Source: Streptomyces sp. NK15101
Lineage (GTDB): Bacteria > Actinomycetota > Actinomycetes > Streptomycetales > Streptomycetaceae
Assembly: GCF_020400725.1 (NCBI RefSeq)
Contig: NZ_JAINVG010000006.1
Location: forward strand, 115,563 to 179,562
Reading direction: 5' to 3'
DNA: 64,000 bases
The translations under genes and the position numbers were made by a program. Shown here piece by piece: positions 43,756 through 53,870 of this stretch. Under the pieces are notes generated by a model. It was not told the origin of the DNA. It was given only the letters and a program-made list of their open reading frames with translations, and made no database searches. The stretch's first letter is position 1. Each line of letters opens with the position of its first letter.

Positions 43756-45117
43756 CTACATTCCGGCGATCAGCTTTTCCACCCGGTCGTCGACGGAGCG
43801 GAACGGGTCCTTGCACAACACCGTGCGCTGTGCCTGGTCGTTGAGCTTGAGGTGGACCCAGTCGACGGTGAAGTCCCGCCGCTGCTCCTGCGCGCGGCGG
43901 ATGAAGTCGCCGCGCAGCCGGGCCCGAGTGGTCTGCGGGGGCACCGACTTGCCCTCGAAGATCTTCAGGTCGTTGCAGATGCGGGCCGCCTGCCCGTTCT
44001 TCTGCAGCAGGTAGTACAGCCCGCGACGACGGTGGATGTCGTGGTAGGCGAGGTCTATCTGCGCGACCCTCGGGTTCGACATGGTCATGTTGTGCTTGGC
44101 CCGGTACCGCTCGATGAGCTTGTACTTCATGACCCAGTCGATCTCGGTCTCGATCCGGTCGAGCTGCTCGCTCTCGATCGCGTCGAGCGTACGGCCCCAC
44201 AGCTCCAGGACCTGGGCGACCGTGCCGGTGCGGATGCCCCGGCGGTCGACGAAGTCCACGGCCTTCTCGTAGTACTCGCGCTGGACCTCCAGGGCGGAGG
44301 CCTCGCGGCCGCTGGCGAGGCGGACCTTGCGCTGGCCGGTGATGTCGTGGCTGACCTCGCGGATGGCCCGGATGGGGTTCTCCAGGGTCAGGTCGCGCAT
44401 CACCGTGCCCGCCTCGATCATGCGGAGCACCAGGTCGGTGGCGCCGACCTTGAGCAGCATGGTCGTCTCGGACATGTTGGAGTCGCCCACGATGACGTGC
44501 AGCCGGCGGTAGCGCTCGGCGTCGGCGTGCGGCTCGTCCCGGGTGTTGATGATGGGGCGCGAGCGGGTGGTGGCGGAACTGACGCCCTCCCAGATGTGCT
44601 CGGCGCGCTGGGAGACGCAGTAGACCGCGCCGCGCGGGGTCTGGAGGACCTTTCCCGCGCCGCAGATGAGCTGCCGCGTCACGAGGAAGGGAATGAGGAT
44701 GTCCGCGAGCCGGGAGAACTCTCCGTGCCGGGCGACGAGATAGTTCTCGTGGCAGCCGTAGGAGTTTCCGGCCGAGTCGGTGTTGTTCTTGAAGAGGTAG
44801 ACGTCGCCCGCGATTCCCTCCTCGTGCAGGCGGCGTTCGGCGTCGACGAGCAGGCCTTCGAGAATGCGCTCGCCCGCCTTGTCGTGGGTGACCAGTTCGG
44901 TCACGTTGTCGCATTCCGGTGTGGCGTATTCCGGATGCGAACCCACGTCCAGGTACAGGCGGGCGCCGTTCCGCAGGAAGACATTGCTGCTGCGGCCCCA
45001 TGACACGACACGGCGGAAGAGGTAGCGCGCCACTTCGTCAGGAGACAGTCGGCGCTGTCCCCTGAACGTGCACGTGACGCCGTACTCGTTCTCCAGCCCG
45101 AAAATGCGGCGGTCCAT
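43756..45117 (-). CDS. pafA: Pup-protein ligase PafA
   Basis: A 453-residue glutamine-synthetase-like ligase that activates the Pup C-terminal Glu with ATP and joins it to substrate lysines. [13 protein letters not shown] (start, with the catalytic Glu pair), [28 protein letters not shown] and [19 protein letters not shown] are characteristic. A -10-like TAATGT lies exactly 6 nt before ATG 45117, and no ribosome-binding site is apparent, so a leaderless mRNA is likely. It is separated from the other Pup genes by the MFS/LacI pair. Confidence 0.96.
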   Translation of the reverse strand: MDRRIFGLENEYGVTCTFRGQRRLSPDEVARYLFRRVVSWGRSSNVFLRNGARLYLDVGSHPEYATPECDNVTELVTHDKAGERILEGLLVDAERRLHEEGIAGDVYLFKNNTDSAGNSYGCHENYLVARHGEFSRLADILIPFLVTRQLICGAGKVLQTPRGAVYCVSQRAEHIWEGVSSATTRSRPIINTRDEPHADAERYRRLHVIVGDSNMSETTMLLKVGATDLVLRMIEAGTVMRDLTLENPIRAIREVSHDITGQRKVRLASGREASALEVQREYYEKAVDFVDRRGIRTGTVAQVLELWGRTLDAIESEQLDRIETEIDWVMKYKLIERYRAKHNMTMSNPRVAQIDLAYHDIHRRRGLYYLLQKNGQAARICNDLKIFEGKSVPPQTTRARLRGDFIRRAQEQRRDFTVDWVHLKLNDQAQRTVLCKDPFRSVDDRVEKLIAGM

Positions 45118-45186
45118 GTCTGAACATTACGCCTGACGGCGTGCGCTGAAACCGGGTTGGACGTCCCCGTTTCGATCATTTTCCGA

Positions 45187-46467
45187 TCAGTGCGTGTTCT
45201 TTTCGGGGTGTACGGCGGTGGGGACCGCCCCTCCGTCGGCGTGTCGCGCGCCGGCACCGGCGCCGCCGGGCGTGTCGGGGGCGGCCAGGACACGGCCGGT
45301 GGCCAGCAGGACGAGCAGCGCGACGAGGCCGCCCGCGCCGGCCACGGCGAACCCTGCCGCCGTTCCGGCCAGTTCGACCGCCGGTCCCGCGACGGCGGAG
45401 CCCAGGGCCGCGCCGACGCCGAAGGTGGTGACGAGCCAGGAGAAGGCCTCGGTGACGGTGCCGCTCGGGGCGTGCCGGTCGACCACGATGAAGGCGCAGG
45501 CGAGGACGGGGGCGAGGAAGACCCCGGAGAGCACCGAGAGACCGGTCATGGCGACGGGACCCGGGGTGAGCACGAGCGGCAGGTAGCAGACCGCGAGGAG
45601 GGCCACGAGGACCCGCAGCCGCCGCTCGGGCGCGCCGGACCACCGCCGGGCGCCGTAGAGGACGCCGCCGGTCAGCGCGCCGAGGCCCAGGGCGGCCATC
45701 AGCCAGCCGTACACGGACGGCGTGCCCCGGTCGTCGGCGTAGGCCACGGCGGCGACCGTGATGGAGCCGAGGGCGAGGCCGACGAAGAAGAACGAGCCGA
45801 GGAGGGCGAGGAGCCCGGGCGAGCGCAGGGCGCCCAGCCAGTGGGCCTCGCGGGGGGCGGAGCGCCAGGCGCGGGAGGGTTCGGAGAGGACGACGGCGAG
45901 GGCGCCGAGAACGCCCAGGACGTTGATGACGAGGAGGGCCGCGGCGGGCGACCGCAGGGCGACCAGGAGCGTCACCAGGAGCGGGCCCACGGTGAACATG
46001 ACCTCCTGGGCGACGGCGTCCAGGGCGTACGCCCGGTGGACCCGGTCCTCGCGGCCGAGGACGCTCGGCCAGAGGGCGCGCAGGCCGCCTTCGAGGGGCG
46101 GGGTGAAGAGCCCGGCGACCACGACGGCGGCGTAGGCGAGGGCGAGGTGGCCGATGCCGGTGAGGGCGAACAGGGCCATGCCGAGCGCCGAGAGGACGGC
46201 GGCGGGCAGCTGGACGCGGGGCTGGCCCTTGAGGTCGACGGCGCGGCCGAGGAGCGGCTGTCCGACGGCGTTGGAGACGCCGTACGCCGCGATCAGTCCG
46301 CCCGCCAGGGTGTAGCTGCCGCCCTGGTCCCGGACGAACAGGGTCATGGCGATGGGGCCGGTTCCGTTGGGCAGGCGCCCGACGAGGGTTCCGGCGAGGA
46401 GCCGGGCGGCGTGCGGCGCCCGGAGTATGTCGAGATAGCCGCCGTGCGCGGGGGCCTCGGTGGCCAT
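45187..46467 (-). CDS. MFS transporter
   Basis: A 426-residue major facilitator with 12 helices and an Ala/Gly-rich profile, resembling putative efflux or sugar permeases of actinobacteria. Start: GGYLDILRAPHAARLLAGTL; LFVRDQGGSYTLAGGLIAAY. ATG 46467 is divergent from a LacI regulator whose gene region contains a 27-bp dyad. The pair interrupts the Pup-proteasome gene order. Substrate unknown; LacI control would suggest a sugar or sugar-like ligand. Confidence 0.85.
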   Translation of the reverse strand: MATEAPAHGGYLDILRAPHAARLLAGTLVGRLPNGTGPIAMTLFVRDQGGSYTLAGGLIAAYGVSNAVGQPLLGRAVDLKGQPRVQLPAAVLSALGMALFALTGIGHLALAYAAVVVAGLFTPPLEGGLRALWPSVLGREDRVHRAYALDAVAQEVMFTVGPLLVTLLVALRSPAAALLVINVLGVLGALAVVLSEPSRAWRSAPREAHWLGALRSPGLLALLGSFFFVGLALGSITVAAVAYADDRGTPSVYGWLMAALGLGALTGGVLYGARRWSGAPERRLRVLVALLAVCYLPLVLTPGPVAMTGLSVLSGVFLAPVLACAFIVVDRHAPSGTVTEAFSWLVTTFGVGAALGSAVAGPAVELAGTAAGFAVAGAGGLVALLVLLATGRVLAAPDTPGGAGAGARHADGGAVPTAVHPEKNTH

Positions 46468-46504
46468 GTCACTCTCCCGTCACCTCGGGATCCTGCCGAG
46501 GTTT

Positions 46505-46531
46505 TACGTATAACGTCCTGCGTCATACGTA
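46505..46531. promoter_or_regulatory. LacI-type operator between MFS and LacI genes
   Basis: TACGTATAACG and CGTCATACGTA flank a 5-nt spacer TCCTG; the arms match in 10 of 11 positions. It lies 38 nt upstream of the MFS start and 60 nt before the LacI start. Confidence 0.75.
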
Positions 46532-46591
46532 CCATGTCGGCGTGACGCGGGTCCACCCCGCGCTCCGGAACCGTCCGACGCGGAGGCTTGT

Positions 46592-47611
46592 GTGCAGACC
46601 CCGGAACCGATCGGCGGCCCCCGCCCCACCAGCCGGGACGTGGCGCGGGTCGCGGGGGTCTCCCAGGCCACCGTCTCCCTGGTCCTCGGCGACAAGTGGC
46701 GCGGACGGGTCTCCGAGCGCACCGCCGGGGCCGTGCGGGAGGCCGCGGCCGGGCTCGGCTACCGTCCCAACCTGGCCGCCCGCAACCTCCGGCTCGGGCG
46801 CACCCGCACGGCCCTGCTGGTCGTGCCGGCCCTCACCAACGAGTTCTTCGCCCACGTCTACACGGGCGCGGCCGCAGCCGCCGCGGAGCACGGTTTCGGC
46901 GTCGTGCTCTACCCCTCCCCCGACGGCCTGGGACCCGCCCGCGACCCCTTCGCCTCGGCGCAGTCCGCCCTCGACGGCGTCATCGCCTCCTCGATGGCGA
47001 CCGACGCGCTGGAGGCGTTCCGGGGCACCGACCTCCCGCTCGTCATGCTCGACAGCGACCCGGCCGGCTCGGGCGCCGCCGCCCATGTGAACCTCGACGT
47101 CGCCGACGGCATGCGCCGGGTGACCGACCACCTGCTCGCCCTCGGCCACCGCCGCTTCCTCCACCTCGCGTCCGCGGCCCCGTCCTGGACCTTCGACGTG
47201 CGGGCCGAGGCGCTCTCCCACGCCCTGCGCGGCGCGGACGTGCGCACCGTGCGATCGCCGCTGAACACCGCGGACGCCCGGGAGGCCGCCGGTACGGCCC
47301 TCGCCGCTCCCGGCGCCCGGCCCACGGCGGTGATCTGTGACGACGACATCCTCGCGGCCGGCGTCTGCAAGGCCGCGCGCCGGCTCGGCCTGCGGGTCCC
47401 CGAGGACCTCTCGGTCACCGGCTTCGACGACATGGCCCTGGCGACCGTGCTGGAGCCCGAGCTCACCACGGTCCGGCTGCCCGCCGAGGAGTTCGGCCGG
47501 CGGGGCATGGAGGCGCTCCTCGCCGTCCTCGCGGGCGAACCGGCGCCCCCGGTCACCTTGCCCGTGGTCCTCGTCCGGCGCGGCTCCACCGGCCCCGCAC
47601 CGGCCCTCTGA
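46592..47611 (+). CDS. LacI family regulator
   Basis: A 339-residue LacI/GalR regulator. The helix-turn-helix is at about 13-32 (SRDVARVAGVSQATVSLVLG), the hinge at about 45-62 and the periplasmic-binding-like domain after (about 66-330). GTG 46592. Divergent from an MFS transporter with a strong dyad between them, so it represses that gene and perhaps itself in the absence of ligand. It reads into prcA's end and is stopped by a perfect hairpin. Confidence 0.9.
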   Translation: MQTPEPIGGPRPTSRDVARVAGVSQATVSLVLGDKWRGRVSERTAGAVREAAAGLGYRPNLAARNLRLGRTRTALLVVPALTNEFFAHVYTGAAAAAAEHGFGVVLYPSPDGLGPARDPFASAQSALDGVIASSMATDALEAFRGTDLPLVMLDSDPAGSGAAAHVNLDVADGMRRVTDHLLALGHRRFLHLASAAPSWTFDVRAEALSHALRGADVRTVRSPLNTADAREAAGTALAAPGARPTAVICDDDILAAGVCKAARRLGLRVPEDLSVTGFDDMALATVLEPELTTVRLPAEEFGRRGMEALLAVLAGEPAPPVTLPVVLVRRGSTGPAPAL

Positions 47612-47624
47612 GCCCGAAAACGCC

Positions 47625-47660
47625 GGAGGGGCCCCGGTCCGCACGGACCGGGGCCCCTCC
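47625..47660. terminator. hairpin between convergent LacI and prcA genes
   Basis: GGAGGGGCCCCGGTCCG / CGGACCGGGGCCCCTCC, a perfect 17-bp stem with loop CA. Serves both convergent genes. Confidence 0.85.
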
Positions 47661-47675
47661 TCCGGGCGGAGCCGA

Positions 47676-48428
47676 CTACTCCTCGGGCGCCTCGTCCGAG
47701 GGCTCGTCCGTCCTCGCCGCCGCCGCGTTGTCCGCCTCCAGGAGGCGCGACAGCTGACGGCCGACGATCCGCTTGAACTTGCGCTGCTGCGGACGCGTGC
47801 GGTCGAGCACCGCCACCTCCAGGCGCTCCGCGGGGATCTCCCGCTCGGTGCCGTTGGTGTCCCGCGACAGGGCCTGCACGGCCAGCTTCAGCGCCTCGGC
47901 CAGCGTCATGCCGTCCCGGTGCCGCTGGTCCAGGAAGGAGCTGATCTGTTCCGCGTTCCCGCCGACCGCGACCGAGCCGTGCTCGTCCACGATCGAGCCG
48001 TCGTGCGGCAGCCGGTAGATCTGGTCGCCCTCCGGCTCCGAGCCGACCTCGGCGACGACCAGCTCCACCTCGTACGGCTTCTCCCCCGCGCTGGAGAAGA
48101 TCGTGCCCAGGGTCTGGGCGTAGACGTTGGCCAGGCCCCGCGCGGTGACGTCGTCCCGGTCGTAGGTGTAGCCCCGCAGGTCGGCGTAGCGCACACCGCC
48201 GATGCGGAGGTTCTCGTACTCGTTGTACTTGCCGGCGGCCGCGAAGCCGATCCGGTCGTAGATCTCGCTGAACTTGTGCAGGGCACGGGACGGGTTCTCA
48301 CCGACGAAGACGATGCCGTCGGTGTACTGGAGGACGACCAGGCTGCGGCCGCGGGCGATGCCCTTGCGGGCGTACTCGGCCCGGTCGGCCATGGCCTGCT
48401 GGGGTGAGACATAGAACGGCGTGGACAC
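47676..48428 (-). CDS. prcA: proteasome alpha subunit
   Basis: A 250-residue N-terminal-nucleophile fold subunit of the outer rings of the 20S proteasome, inactive as a protease. [20 protein letters not shown] is the gate helix; the H0-H1 region [18 protein letters not shown] and GRGSEP loops are typical. The C-terminal tail is acidic ([10 protein letters not shown]). GTG 48428. It follows prcB after 52 nt and is the last gene of the prcB-prcA unit. Confidence 0.96.
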   Translation of the reverse strand: MSTPFYVSPQQAMADRAEYARKGIARGRSLVVLQYTDGIVFVGENPSRALHKFSEIYDRIGFAAAGKYNEYENLRIGGVRYADLRGYTYDRDDVTARGLANVYAQTLGTIFSSAGEKPYEVELVVAEVGSEPEGDQIYRLPHDGSIVDEHGSVAVGGNAEQISSFLDQRHRDGMTLAEALKLAVQALSRDTNGTEREIPAERLEVAVLDRTRPQQRKFKRIVGRQLSRLLEADNAAAARTDEPSDEAPEE

Positions 48429-48480
48429 CGGCTACCGTCCCTTTCTTCCGGTCTGAAGGGCTTCTACGGGCGAGGAACGG

Positions 48481-49320
48481 TCAGAGCAGGGCGGCGCGCG
48501 GCCCGTCGGGCTGCTCCAGACGCCGCTCGGTGATCGACCGGGCCAGCTCGGAGGACTCCGCCTCGCTGAGCCTGCGGAAGCCCTCGTCGGTGATGACGGT
48601 GACGATCGGGAAGATCCGGCGGGCCATGTCGGGACCGCCGGTCGCCGAGTCGTCGTCCGCCGCGTCGTACAGCGCCTGCACCACCAGCGTGGTGGCCTGT
48701 TCCTCGGTCAGGTCGGCGCGGTACAGCTTCTTCATCGAACCGCGCGCGAAGATCGAGCCGGAGCCCGTGGCGGCGAAGCCGTGCTCCTCGGAGCGGCCGC
48801 CGGTCACGTCGTACGAGAAGATCCGGCCCTTCTCCTTGCCCTCGTCCCAGCCCGCGAAGAGCGGCACGACGGCGAGCCCCTGCATGGCCATGCCCAGGTT
48901 CCCCCGGATCATGGTGGAGAGACGGTTCGCCTTGCCCTCCAGGGAGAGCGTCGCGCCCTCCACCTTCTCGAAGTGCTCCAGCTCCAGCTGGAACAGCTTG
49001 ACCATCTCCACGGCGAGGCCGGCGGTGCCGGCGATGCCGACGGCCGAGTACTCGTCGGCCGGGAACACCTTCTCGATGTCCCGCTGCGCGATCATGTTCC
49101 CCATGGTGGCCCGGCGGTCACCGGCGAGCACGACGCCCCCCGGGAACGTCGCGGCCACGATGGTGGTGCCGTGCGGCGCCTCGACGATCCCCTCGGGCAG
49201 CTTCCGGTTCCCCGGGAGCAGCTCCGGCGAGTGATCGGCCAGGAAGTCCATGAACGAGGACGAGCCCGGCGTCAGGAAGGCCGCCGGCAGACGCCCGGTG
49301 CTTCGAGGGTTGGCTTCCAC
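48481..49320 (-). CDS. prcB: proteasome beta subunit (protease)
   Basis: A 279-residue active subunit. A 51-residue propeptide ends at Gly51; after autocleavage Thr52 ([12 protein letters not shown]) becomes the nucleophile, with the conserved Asp and Lys ([15 protein letters not shown]). It degrades proteins delivered by the ARC ATPase. GTG 49320 has GGAAGGAAT upstream. Gene order prcB-prcA downstream of pup is classical, but 160 nt including a hairpin separate it from pup. Confidence 0.96.
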   Translation of the reverse strand: MEANPRSTGRLPAAFLTPGSSSFMDFLADHSPELLPGNRKLPEGIVEAPHGTTIVAATFPGGVVLAGDRRATMGNMIAQRDIEKVFPADEYSAVGIAGTAGLAVEMVKLFQLELEHFEKVEGATLSLEGKANRLSTMIRGNLGMAMQGLAVVPLFAGWDEGKEKGRIFSYDVTGGRSEEHGFAATGSGSIFARGSMKKLYRADLTEEQATTLVVQALYDAADDDSATGGPDMARRIFPIVTVITDEGFRRLSEAESSELARSITERRLEQPDGPRAALL

Positions 49321-49414
49321 GCGATTCCTTCCGGTGGGACAGTCGGCCGGCCGTGGGAAGCGCCGGCTGATCTTGGATGCTGTGCACGGACCTTACCCGT
49401 GCCACCGCTTGTCA

Positions 49415-49458
49415 TCCGTCCCCGGACCCGCGGCTTTCACCGGGGCTCCGGGGACGGA
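49415..49458 (-). terminator. hairpin between pup and prcB
   Basis: TCCGTCCCCGGA / TCCGGGGACGGA, a perfect 12-bp stem with an 18-20 nt loop, 23 nt past the pup stop. It may attenuate transcription into prcBA. Confidence 0.65.
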
Positions 49459-49480
49459 GGACGACAGGCGCGTGGGGCGG

Positions 49481-49693
49481 CTACTCGCCGCCCTTCTGCA
49501 CGAAGGAACGCACGAAGTCCTCCGCGTTCTCCTCCAGGACGTCGTCGATCTCGTCCAGGACGGAGTCCACGTCGTCGCTCAGCTTCTCCTGGCGTTCCTT
49601 GAGGTCGGAGCTCGCCTCGGTGGTGGTCTCCTCGACCTCCTCCGTGGATCGCGTCGCCTTCTGCTGTCCGCCGCCGGTGTCCTTGGTCGCCAT
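49481..49693 (-). CDS. pup: prokaryotic ubiquitin-like protein Pup
   Basis: A 70-residue disordered tag protein. The proteasome-binding coiled-coil region is SDDVDSVLDEIDDVLEENAE (about 40-59). It ends QKGGE: the terminal residue is Glu (GAG codon, then TAG), so deamidation of Gln by Dop is not needed before ligation. ATG 49693 has a GAGG site upstream. A dyad (49741-49766) and hairpins flank it, giving it its own regulated promoter. Confidence 0.97.
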   Translation of the reverse strand: MATKDTGGGQQKATRSTEEVEETTTEASSDLKERQEKLSDDVDSVLDEIDDVLEENAEDFVRSFVQKGGE

Positions 49694-49740
49694 ATCCCTC
49701 ACCCCGCTCGAATCGGCCCGCTCGGTTGAGTCCGTACAAG

Positions 49741-49766
49741 ATCAGACCCTATAGGTCGGGTCTGAT
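49741..49766. promoter_or_regulatory. dyad upstream of pup
   Basis: ATCAGACCC and GGGTCTGAT with an 8-nt spacer (TATAGGTC), centred 60 nt upstream of pup. Possible operator or hairpin end of the dop transcript. Confidence 0.55.
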
Positions 49767-49790
49767 TTCGGCCCTGCAGTTTCCACAACG

Positions 49791-49825
49791 CCCGGGCACT
49801 GATTCCATGATTCCCAGTGCCGGGG
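49791..49825 (-). terminator. hairpin after dop
   Basis: CCCGGGCACTG / CAGTGCCGGGG with one internal mismatch and a 13-nt loop, 29 nt past the dop stop. Confidence 0.5.
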
Positions 49826-49853
49826 CATTTCAGGCCCGTACCGGGCCCCCGGT

Positions 49854-51365
49854 TCAGCCGCCGGACAGCACGCGGACGAGTTCCTCCGCGGTCCGGCAGC
49901 GGTCCAGCAGTGACTTCACGTGGGCCTTGGTGCCGCGCAGCGGCTCCAGGGTCGGGACGCGCTGGAGGGAGTCCCGGCCCGGCAGATCGAAGATCACCGA
50001 GTCCCAGGAGGCCGCGGCGACGTCGTCGGCGTACTGCTCCAGGCAGCGGCCCCGGAAATAGGCCCTGGTGTCCTCCGGAGGCGCCGTCTCGGCCCGCTCC
50101 ACCTCGCCCTCGTCGAGCAGCCGCTTCATGCGCCCGCGGGCCACCAGACGGTTGTAGAGGCCCTTGTCGGGGCGTACGTCCGCGTACTGGAGGTCCACCA
50201 GGTGCAGCCGGGCCGCGTCCCAGTCCAGGCCGTCACGGCGCCGGTAGCCCTCCATGACCTCCCGCTTGGCGACCCAGTCCAGCTCGCCGGCGAGGCTCAT
50301 CGGATCGGTCTCCAGGCGCCCCAGGGTGTCCTCCCAGCGCGCGAGGACGTCCATGGTCTGCTCGTCCGCGTCGGAGCCGTACCGCTCCTCCACGTACTTC
50401 CTGGCCAGCTCGAAGTACTCCATCTGGAGCTGGACCGCGGTCAGTGTCCGGCCGCTGCGGAGCGTGACCAGGTACTGGAGCGACGGGTCGTGCGAGACGT
50501 GGTGCAGGGTGCGGACCGGCTGGTCGACGGCGAGGTCTACCGTGATGAAGCCGTCCTCGATCATCGAGAGGACCAGGGAGGTGGTGCCGAGCTTGAGGTA
50601 GGTGGAGATCTCCGAGAGGTTCGCGTCGCCGATGATCACGTGCAGGCGGCGGTACTTCTCGGCGTCGGCGTGCGGCTCGTCCCGGGTGTTGATGATGGGC
50701 CGCTTGAGGGTGGTCTCCAGGCCCACCTCCACCTCGAAGTAGTCGGCGCGCTGGCTGAGCTGGAAGCCGTTCTCCCGCCCGTCCTGGCCGATGCCGACCC
50801 GTCCCGCGCCGGTGATGACCTGGCGGGAGACGAAGAAGGGGGTGAGGTGGCGCACGATGTCCGAGAAGGGGGTCTCCCGCTTCATCAGGTAGTTCTCGTG
50901 CGTGCCGTAGGACGCGCCCTTGTTGTCGGTGTTGTTCTTGTAGAGGTGGATGGGCTGGGCGCCGGGGAGCTGGGCGGCGCGCTCGGCCGCCTCGGCCATG
51001 ATCCGCTCGCCGGCCTTGTCCCAGAGGACGGCGTCGCGCGGGTTGGTGACCTCGGGCGCGCTGTACTCGGGGTGGGCGTGGTCCACGTAGAGGCGGGCCC
51101 CGTTGGTGAGGATCACGTTGGCCAGGCCGATGTCCTCGTCGGTGAGCTGGCTGGAGTCGGCGGCCTCGCGGGCGAGGTCGAAGCCGCGGGCGTCCCGCAG
51201 CGGGTTCTCCTCCTCGAAGTCCCAGCGGGCGCGGCGCGCCCGGTGCATCGCCGCCGCGTAGGCGTTGACGATCTGGGACGAGGTGAGCATGGCATTGGCG
51301 TTCGGGTGTCCCGGGACGGAGATCCCGTACTCCGTCTCGATGCCCATTACTCGCCGTACGGTCAT
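49854..51365 (-). CDS. dop: Pup deamidase/depupylase
   Basis: A 503-residue PafA homologue that deamidates Pup and removes it from substrates. [20 protein letters not shown] (start, with the catalytic Glu), [26 protein letters not shown] and [19 protein letters not shown] match, and the Dop-specific loop (about 40-65, [10 protein letters not shown] region) is present, distinguishing it from PafA. Since Pup here already ends in Glu, depupylation is probably its main role. ATG 51365 has AAGGAGG 7 nt upstream. Confidence 0.96.
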   Translation of the reverse strand: MTVRRVMGIETEYGISVPGHPNANAMLTSSQIVNAYAAAMHRARRARWDFEEENPLRDARGFDLAREAADSSQLTDEDIGLANVILTNGARLYVDHAHPEYSAPEVTNPRDAVLWDKAGERIMAEAAERAAQLPGAQPIHLYKNNTDNKGASYGTHENYLMKRETPFSDIVRHLTPFFVSRQVITGAGRVGIGQDGRENGFQLSQRADYFEVEVGLETTLKRPIINTRDEPHADAEKYRRLHVIIGDANLSEISTYLKLGTTSLVLSMIEDGFITVDLAVDQPVRTLHHVSHDPSLQYLVTLRSGRTLTAVQLQMEYFELARKYVEERYGSDADEQTMDVLARWEDTLGRLETDPMSLAGELDWVAKREVMEGYRRRDGLDWDAARLHLVDLQYADVRPDKGLYNRLVARGRMKRLLDEGEVERAETAPPEDTRAYFRGRCLEQYADDVAAASWDSVIFDLPGRDSLQRVPTLEPLRGTKAHVKSLLDRCRTAEELVRVLSGG

Positions 51366-51501
51366 GCGGCCCTCCTTGCCCGGCGGCGCTCACGGTGCGC
51401 GACTCGGCGGTACCGATGAGCCTAGAACGGCTCCGCGCTGGTGGGGAGATCGGTTGCGGTATTTCCCTGTGTCGTCGGGAGAAATACCGGATGGAATGCG
51501 T

Positions 51502-51538
51502 CGGCTGCGGATGCCCGGTTTCCGGACATCCGCAGCCG
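51502..51538 (-). terminator. hairpin after arc
   Basis: CGGCTGCGGATG / CATCCGCAGCCG, perfect 12-bp stem, with CCGG-TTT-CCGG in the loop that can extend pairing. Located 10 nt past the arc stop and 137 nt before dop. Confidence 0.75.
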
Positions 51539-51547
51539 GTGGGCGTT

Positions 51548-53314
51548 CTACAGGTACTGGCCGGTATTGGCCACCGTGTCGATGGAGCGTCCGGTGTCCG
51601 CGCCCTGCTTTCCGGTGACGAGTGTGCGGATGAACACGATCCGCTCGCCCTTCTTTCCGGAGATCCGGGCCCAGTCGTCGGGGTTGGTCGTGTTGGGCAG
51701 GTCCTCGTTCTCCTTGAACTCGTCCACGCACGCCTGGAGGAGGTGGGAGACCCGGATGCCCTTCTGGTTGTGGTCGAGGAAGGCCTTGATGGCCATCTTC
51801 TTGGCCCGGTCGACGATGTTCTGGATCATCGCGCCGGAGTTGAAGTCCTTGAAGTACAGGACTTCCTTGTCGCCATTGGCGTACGTGACTTCGAGGAAGC
51901 GGTTCTCCTCGGATTCCGCGTACATCTGCTCGACGACGGACTGGATCATTCCGTGGGCGGCGGCGGCCTTCGAGCCGCTGTGCTCGGAGATGTCGTCCGC
52001 GTGGAGCGGCAGGTTGGCCGTGAGGTACTTCGCGAAGATGTCCTTCGCGGCCTCCGCGTCCGGACGCTCGATCTTGATCTTGACGTCGAGCCGGCCGGGC
52101 CGCAGGATCGCGGGGTCGATCATGTCCTCGCGGTTGGAGGCGCCGATGACGATGACGTTCTCCAGGCCCTCCACGCCGTCGATCTCGGCGAGCAGCTGCG
52201 GGACGATGGTGTTCTCCACGTCCGAGCTGACACCGGAGCCGCGGGTGCGGAAGAGGGATTCCATCTCGTCGAAGAAGACGATGACGGGGGTGCCCTCGCT
52301 CGCCTTCTCCCGGGCACGCTGGAAGACGAGGCGGATGTGCCGCTCGGTCTCTCCGACGTACTTGTTGAGGAGCTCGGGGCCCTTGATGTTGAGGAAGTAG
52401 GACTTCCCCGCGGGCTGGCCGGTCACCTCGGCGACCTTCTTGGCCAGCGAGTTGGCCACGGCCTTCGCGATCAGCGTCTTGCCGCAGCCGGGCGGGCCGT
52501 AGAGCAGGATGCCCTTGGGCGGCCGCAGTTCGTGCTCCTTGAAGAGGTCCGGGTAGAGGTACGGGAGCTCGACCGCGTCGCGGATCAGCTCGATCTGGTT
52601 GCCCAGACCGCCGATCTTGTCGTAGTCGACGTCCGGGACCTCTTCCAGAACGAGCTCTTCGACCTCGCTCTTGGGGACCACCTCGTAGACGTAGCCGGAC
52701 CTGGGGTCGAGCAGCAGGGCGTCGCCGGCGCGGATGGTGACGTCCAGCAGAGGCTCGGCGAGCCTCACCACCCTCTCCTCGTCGGTGTGCCCCACCACCA
52801 GGGCGCGCTCGCCGTCCTCGAGGATCTCCTTGAGGGTGACGATGTCCCCGGCGCGCTCGAACTCCATGGCCTCGACCACGTTGAGCGCTTCGTTGAGCAT
52901 GACTTCCTGGCCGCGCTTGAGCTCTTCGAGCTCGATGCTCGGGCTGACGTTCACCCGGAGCTTGCGGCCCCCGGTGAAGATGTCGCACGTGCCGTCCTCA
53001 TTGGCCTGCAGGAAGACACCGAAGCCGGCCGGCGGCTGTGCGAGCCGGTCGACCTCCTCCTTGAGGGCCACGATCTGGTCGCGGGCCTCACGGAGCGTGT
53101 TCGCGAGTCGTTCGTTCTGCGCGGACACGCCGGCCAGGTTGCTCTGCAGCTCGACGATCCGCTCCTCGAGAATCCTCGTGTGACGCGGAGAGTCGGCGAG
53201 CTTGCGGCGCAGGACGGCGATTTCCTGCTCGAGATAGGCAACCTGACCGGCGGGGTCTTCAGACCCCCGCCCCGGCCGGATGCCGCGGTTGATGTCGTCG
53301 TCGTGGGCTGCCAC
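51548..53314 (-). CDS. arc: proteasome-associated ATPase ARC/Mpa
   Basis: A 588-residue AAA+ unfoldase. Residues 25-95 form the Pup-binding coiled coil, 96-220 two OB domains, and then AAA: Walker A GPPGCGKT (273-280), Walker [10 protein letters not shown], arginine finger region [10 protein letters not shown]. The C-terminus is ...GQYL, giving a penultimate Tyr (HbYX-like) that docks and opens the 20S gate. GTG 53314 has GAGGAGGTGAGG upstream. It heads the Pup-proteasome cluster in the arc-dop-pup-prcB-prcA direction. Confidence 0.96.
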   Translation of the reverse strand: MAAHDDDINRGIRPGRGSEDPAGQVAYLEQEIAVLRRKLADSPRHTRILEERIVELQSNLAGVSAQNERLANTLREARDQIVALKEEVDRLAQPPAGFGVFLQANEDGTCDIFTGGRKLRVNVSPSIELEELKRGQEVMLNEALNVVEAMEFERAGDIVTLKEILEDGERALVVGHTDEERVVRLAEPLLDVTIRAGDALLLDPRSGYVYEVVPKSEVEELVLEEVPDVDYDKIGGLGNQIELIRDAVELPYLYPDLFKEHELRPPKGILLYGPPGCGKTLIAKAVANSLAKKVAEVTGQPAGKSYFLNIKGPELLNKYVGETERHIRLVFQRAREKASEGTPVIVFFDEMESLFRTRGSGVSSDVENTIVPQLLAEIDGVEGLENVIVIGASNREDMIDPAILRPGRLDVKIKIERPDAEAAKDIFAKYLTANLPLHADDISEHSGSKAAAAHGMIQSVVEQMYAESEENRFLEVTYANGDKEVLYFKDFNSGAMIQNIVDRAKKMAIKAFLDHNQKGIRVSHLLQACVDEFKENEDLPNTTNPDDWARISGKKGERIVFIRTLVTGKQGADTGRSIDTVANTGQYL

Positions 53315-53554
53315 GGTCCTCACCTCCTCCAAGGGGAGCTGGACGCTTCCTGACCCTACCTGCGTGGGTGGTGATTGAAACCCCTAGATCAAAAAGACTC
53401 CGGGGTGTGTCCGATCTTCACCCTTGCGCTTCCCCTCTCGCCAGGGGAATACCCACCCTTCGCGGTCTGAAAGCGGGCGGTTGTATCGTCGTCATCGGTC
53501 AACACCCGTCAGGGGTGGCCCGACTTATCGCGCGAAGCAGAAACGGCAGGAGAT
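53315..53554. other. 240-nt divergent promoter region of arc and ferredoxin
   Basis: No gene. On the minus strand a -10-like TAGGGT lies at about 53353-53358, roughly 39 nt before arc. On the plus strand the ferredoxin has GCAGGAGA 2 nt before ATG. Poorly conserved otherwise. Confidence 0.5.
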
Positions 53555-53866
53555 ATGACCGTGCAGCACGAGGCCCCGGAGACGGGCGCTGAGGAGGCGC
53601 TGGAGGTCTGGATCGACCAGGACCTGTGCACGGGGGACGGGATCTGCGCGCAGTACGCCCCCGAGGTCTTCGAGCTGGACATCGACGGGCTCGCCTATGT
53701 GAAGAGCTCCGACGACGAGCTGCTCCAGGACGCGGGGGCCACCACGCCGGTGCCGCTGCCGCTGCTCCAGGACGTGGTGGACTCCGCGAAGGAGTGCCCG
53801 GGCGACTGCATCCATGTGCGCCGGGTCTCGGACAAGGTCGAGGTGTACGGCCCCGACGCCGAGTGA
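53555..53866 (+). CDS. ferredoxin
   Basis: A 103-residue ferredoxin of the streptomycete 3Fe-4S/4Fe-4S P450-partner type: IDQDLCTGDGICAQYAPEVF carries the first two Cys, SAKECPGDCIHVRRV the last two (four Cys in all at about 25, 31, 79, 83). Fewer Cys than a 2x4Fe protein, so a single cluster is likely. It could serve the P450 at 33.3 kb or other monooxygenases. ATG 53555 with AGGAGA upstream. Divergent from arc. Confidence 0.88.
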   Translation: MTVQHEAPETGAEEALEVWIDQDLCTGDGICAQYAPEVFELDIDGLAYVKSSDDELLQDAGATTPVPLPLLQDVVDSAKECPGDCIHVRRVSDKVEVYGPDAE

Positions 53867-53870
53867 CGGC

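Noticed and set aside
53555..53866. Ferredoxin as dedicated partner of the 33.3 kb P450
   Set aside because: The genes are 19 kb apart with no shared regulation visible.
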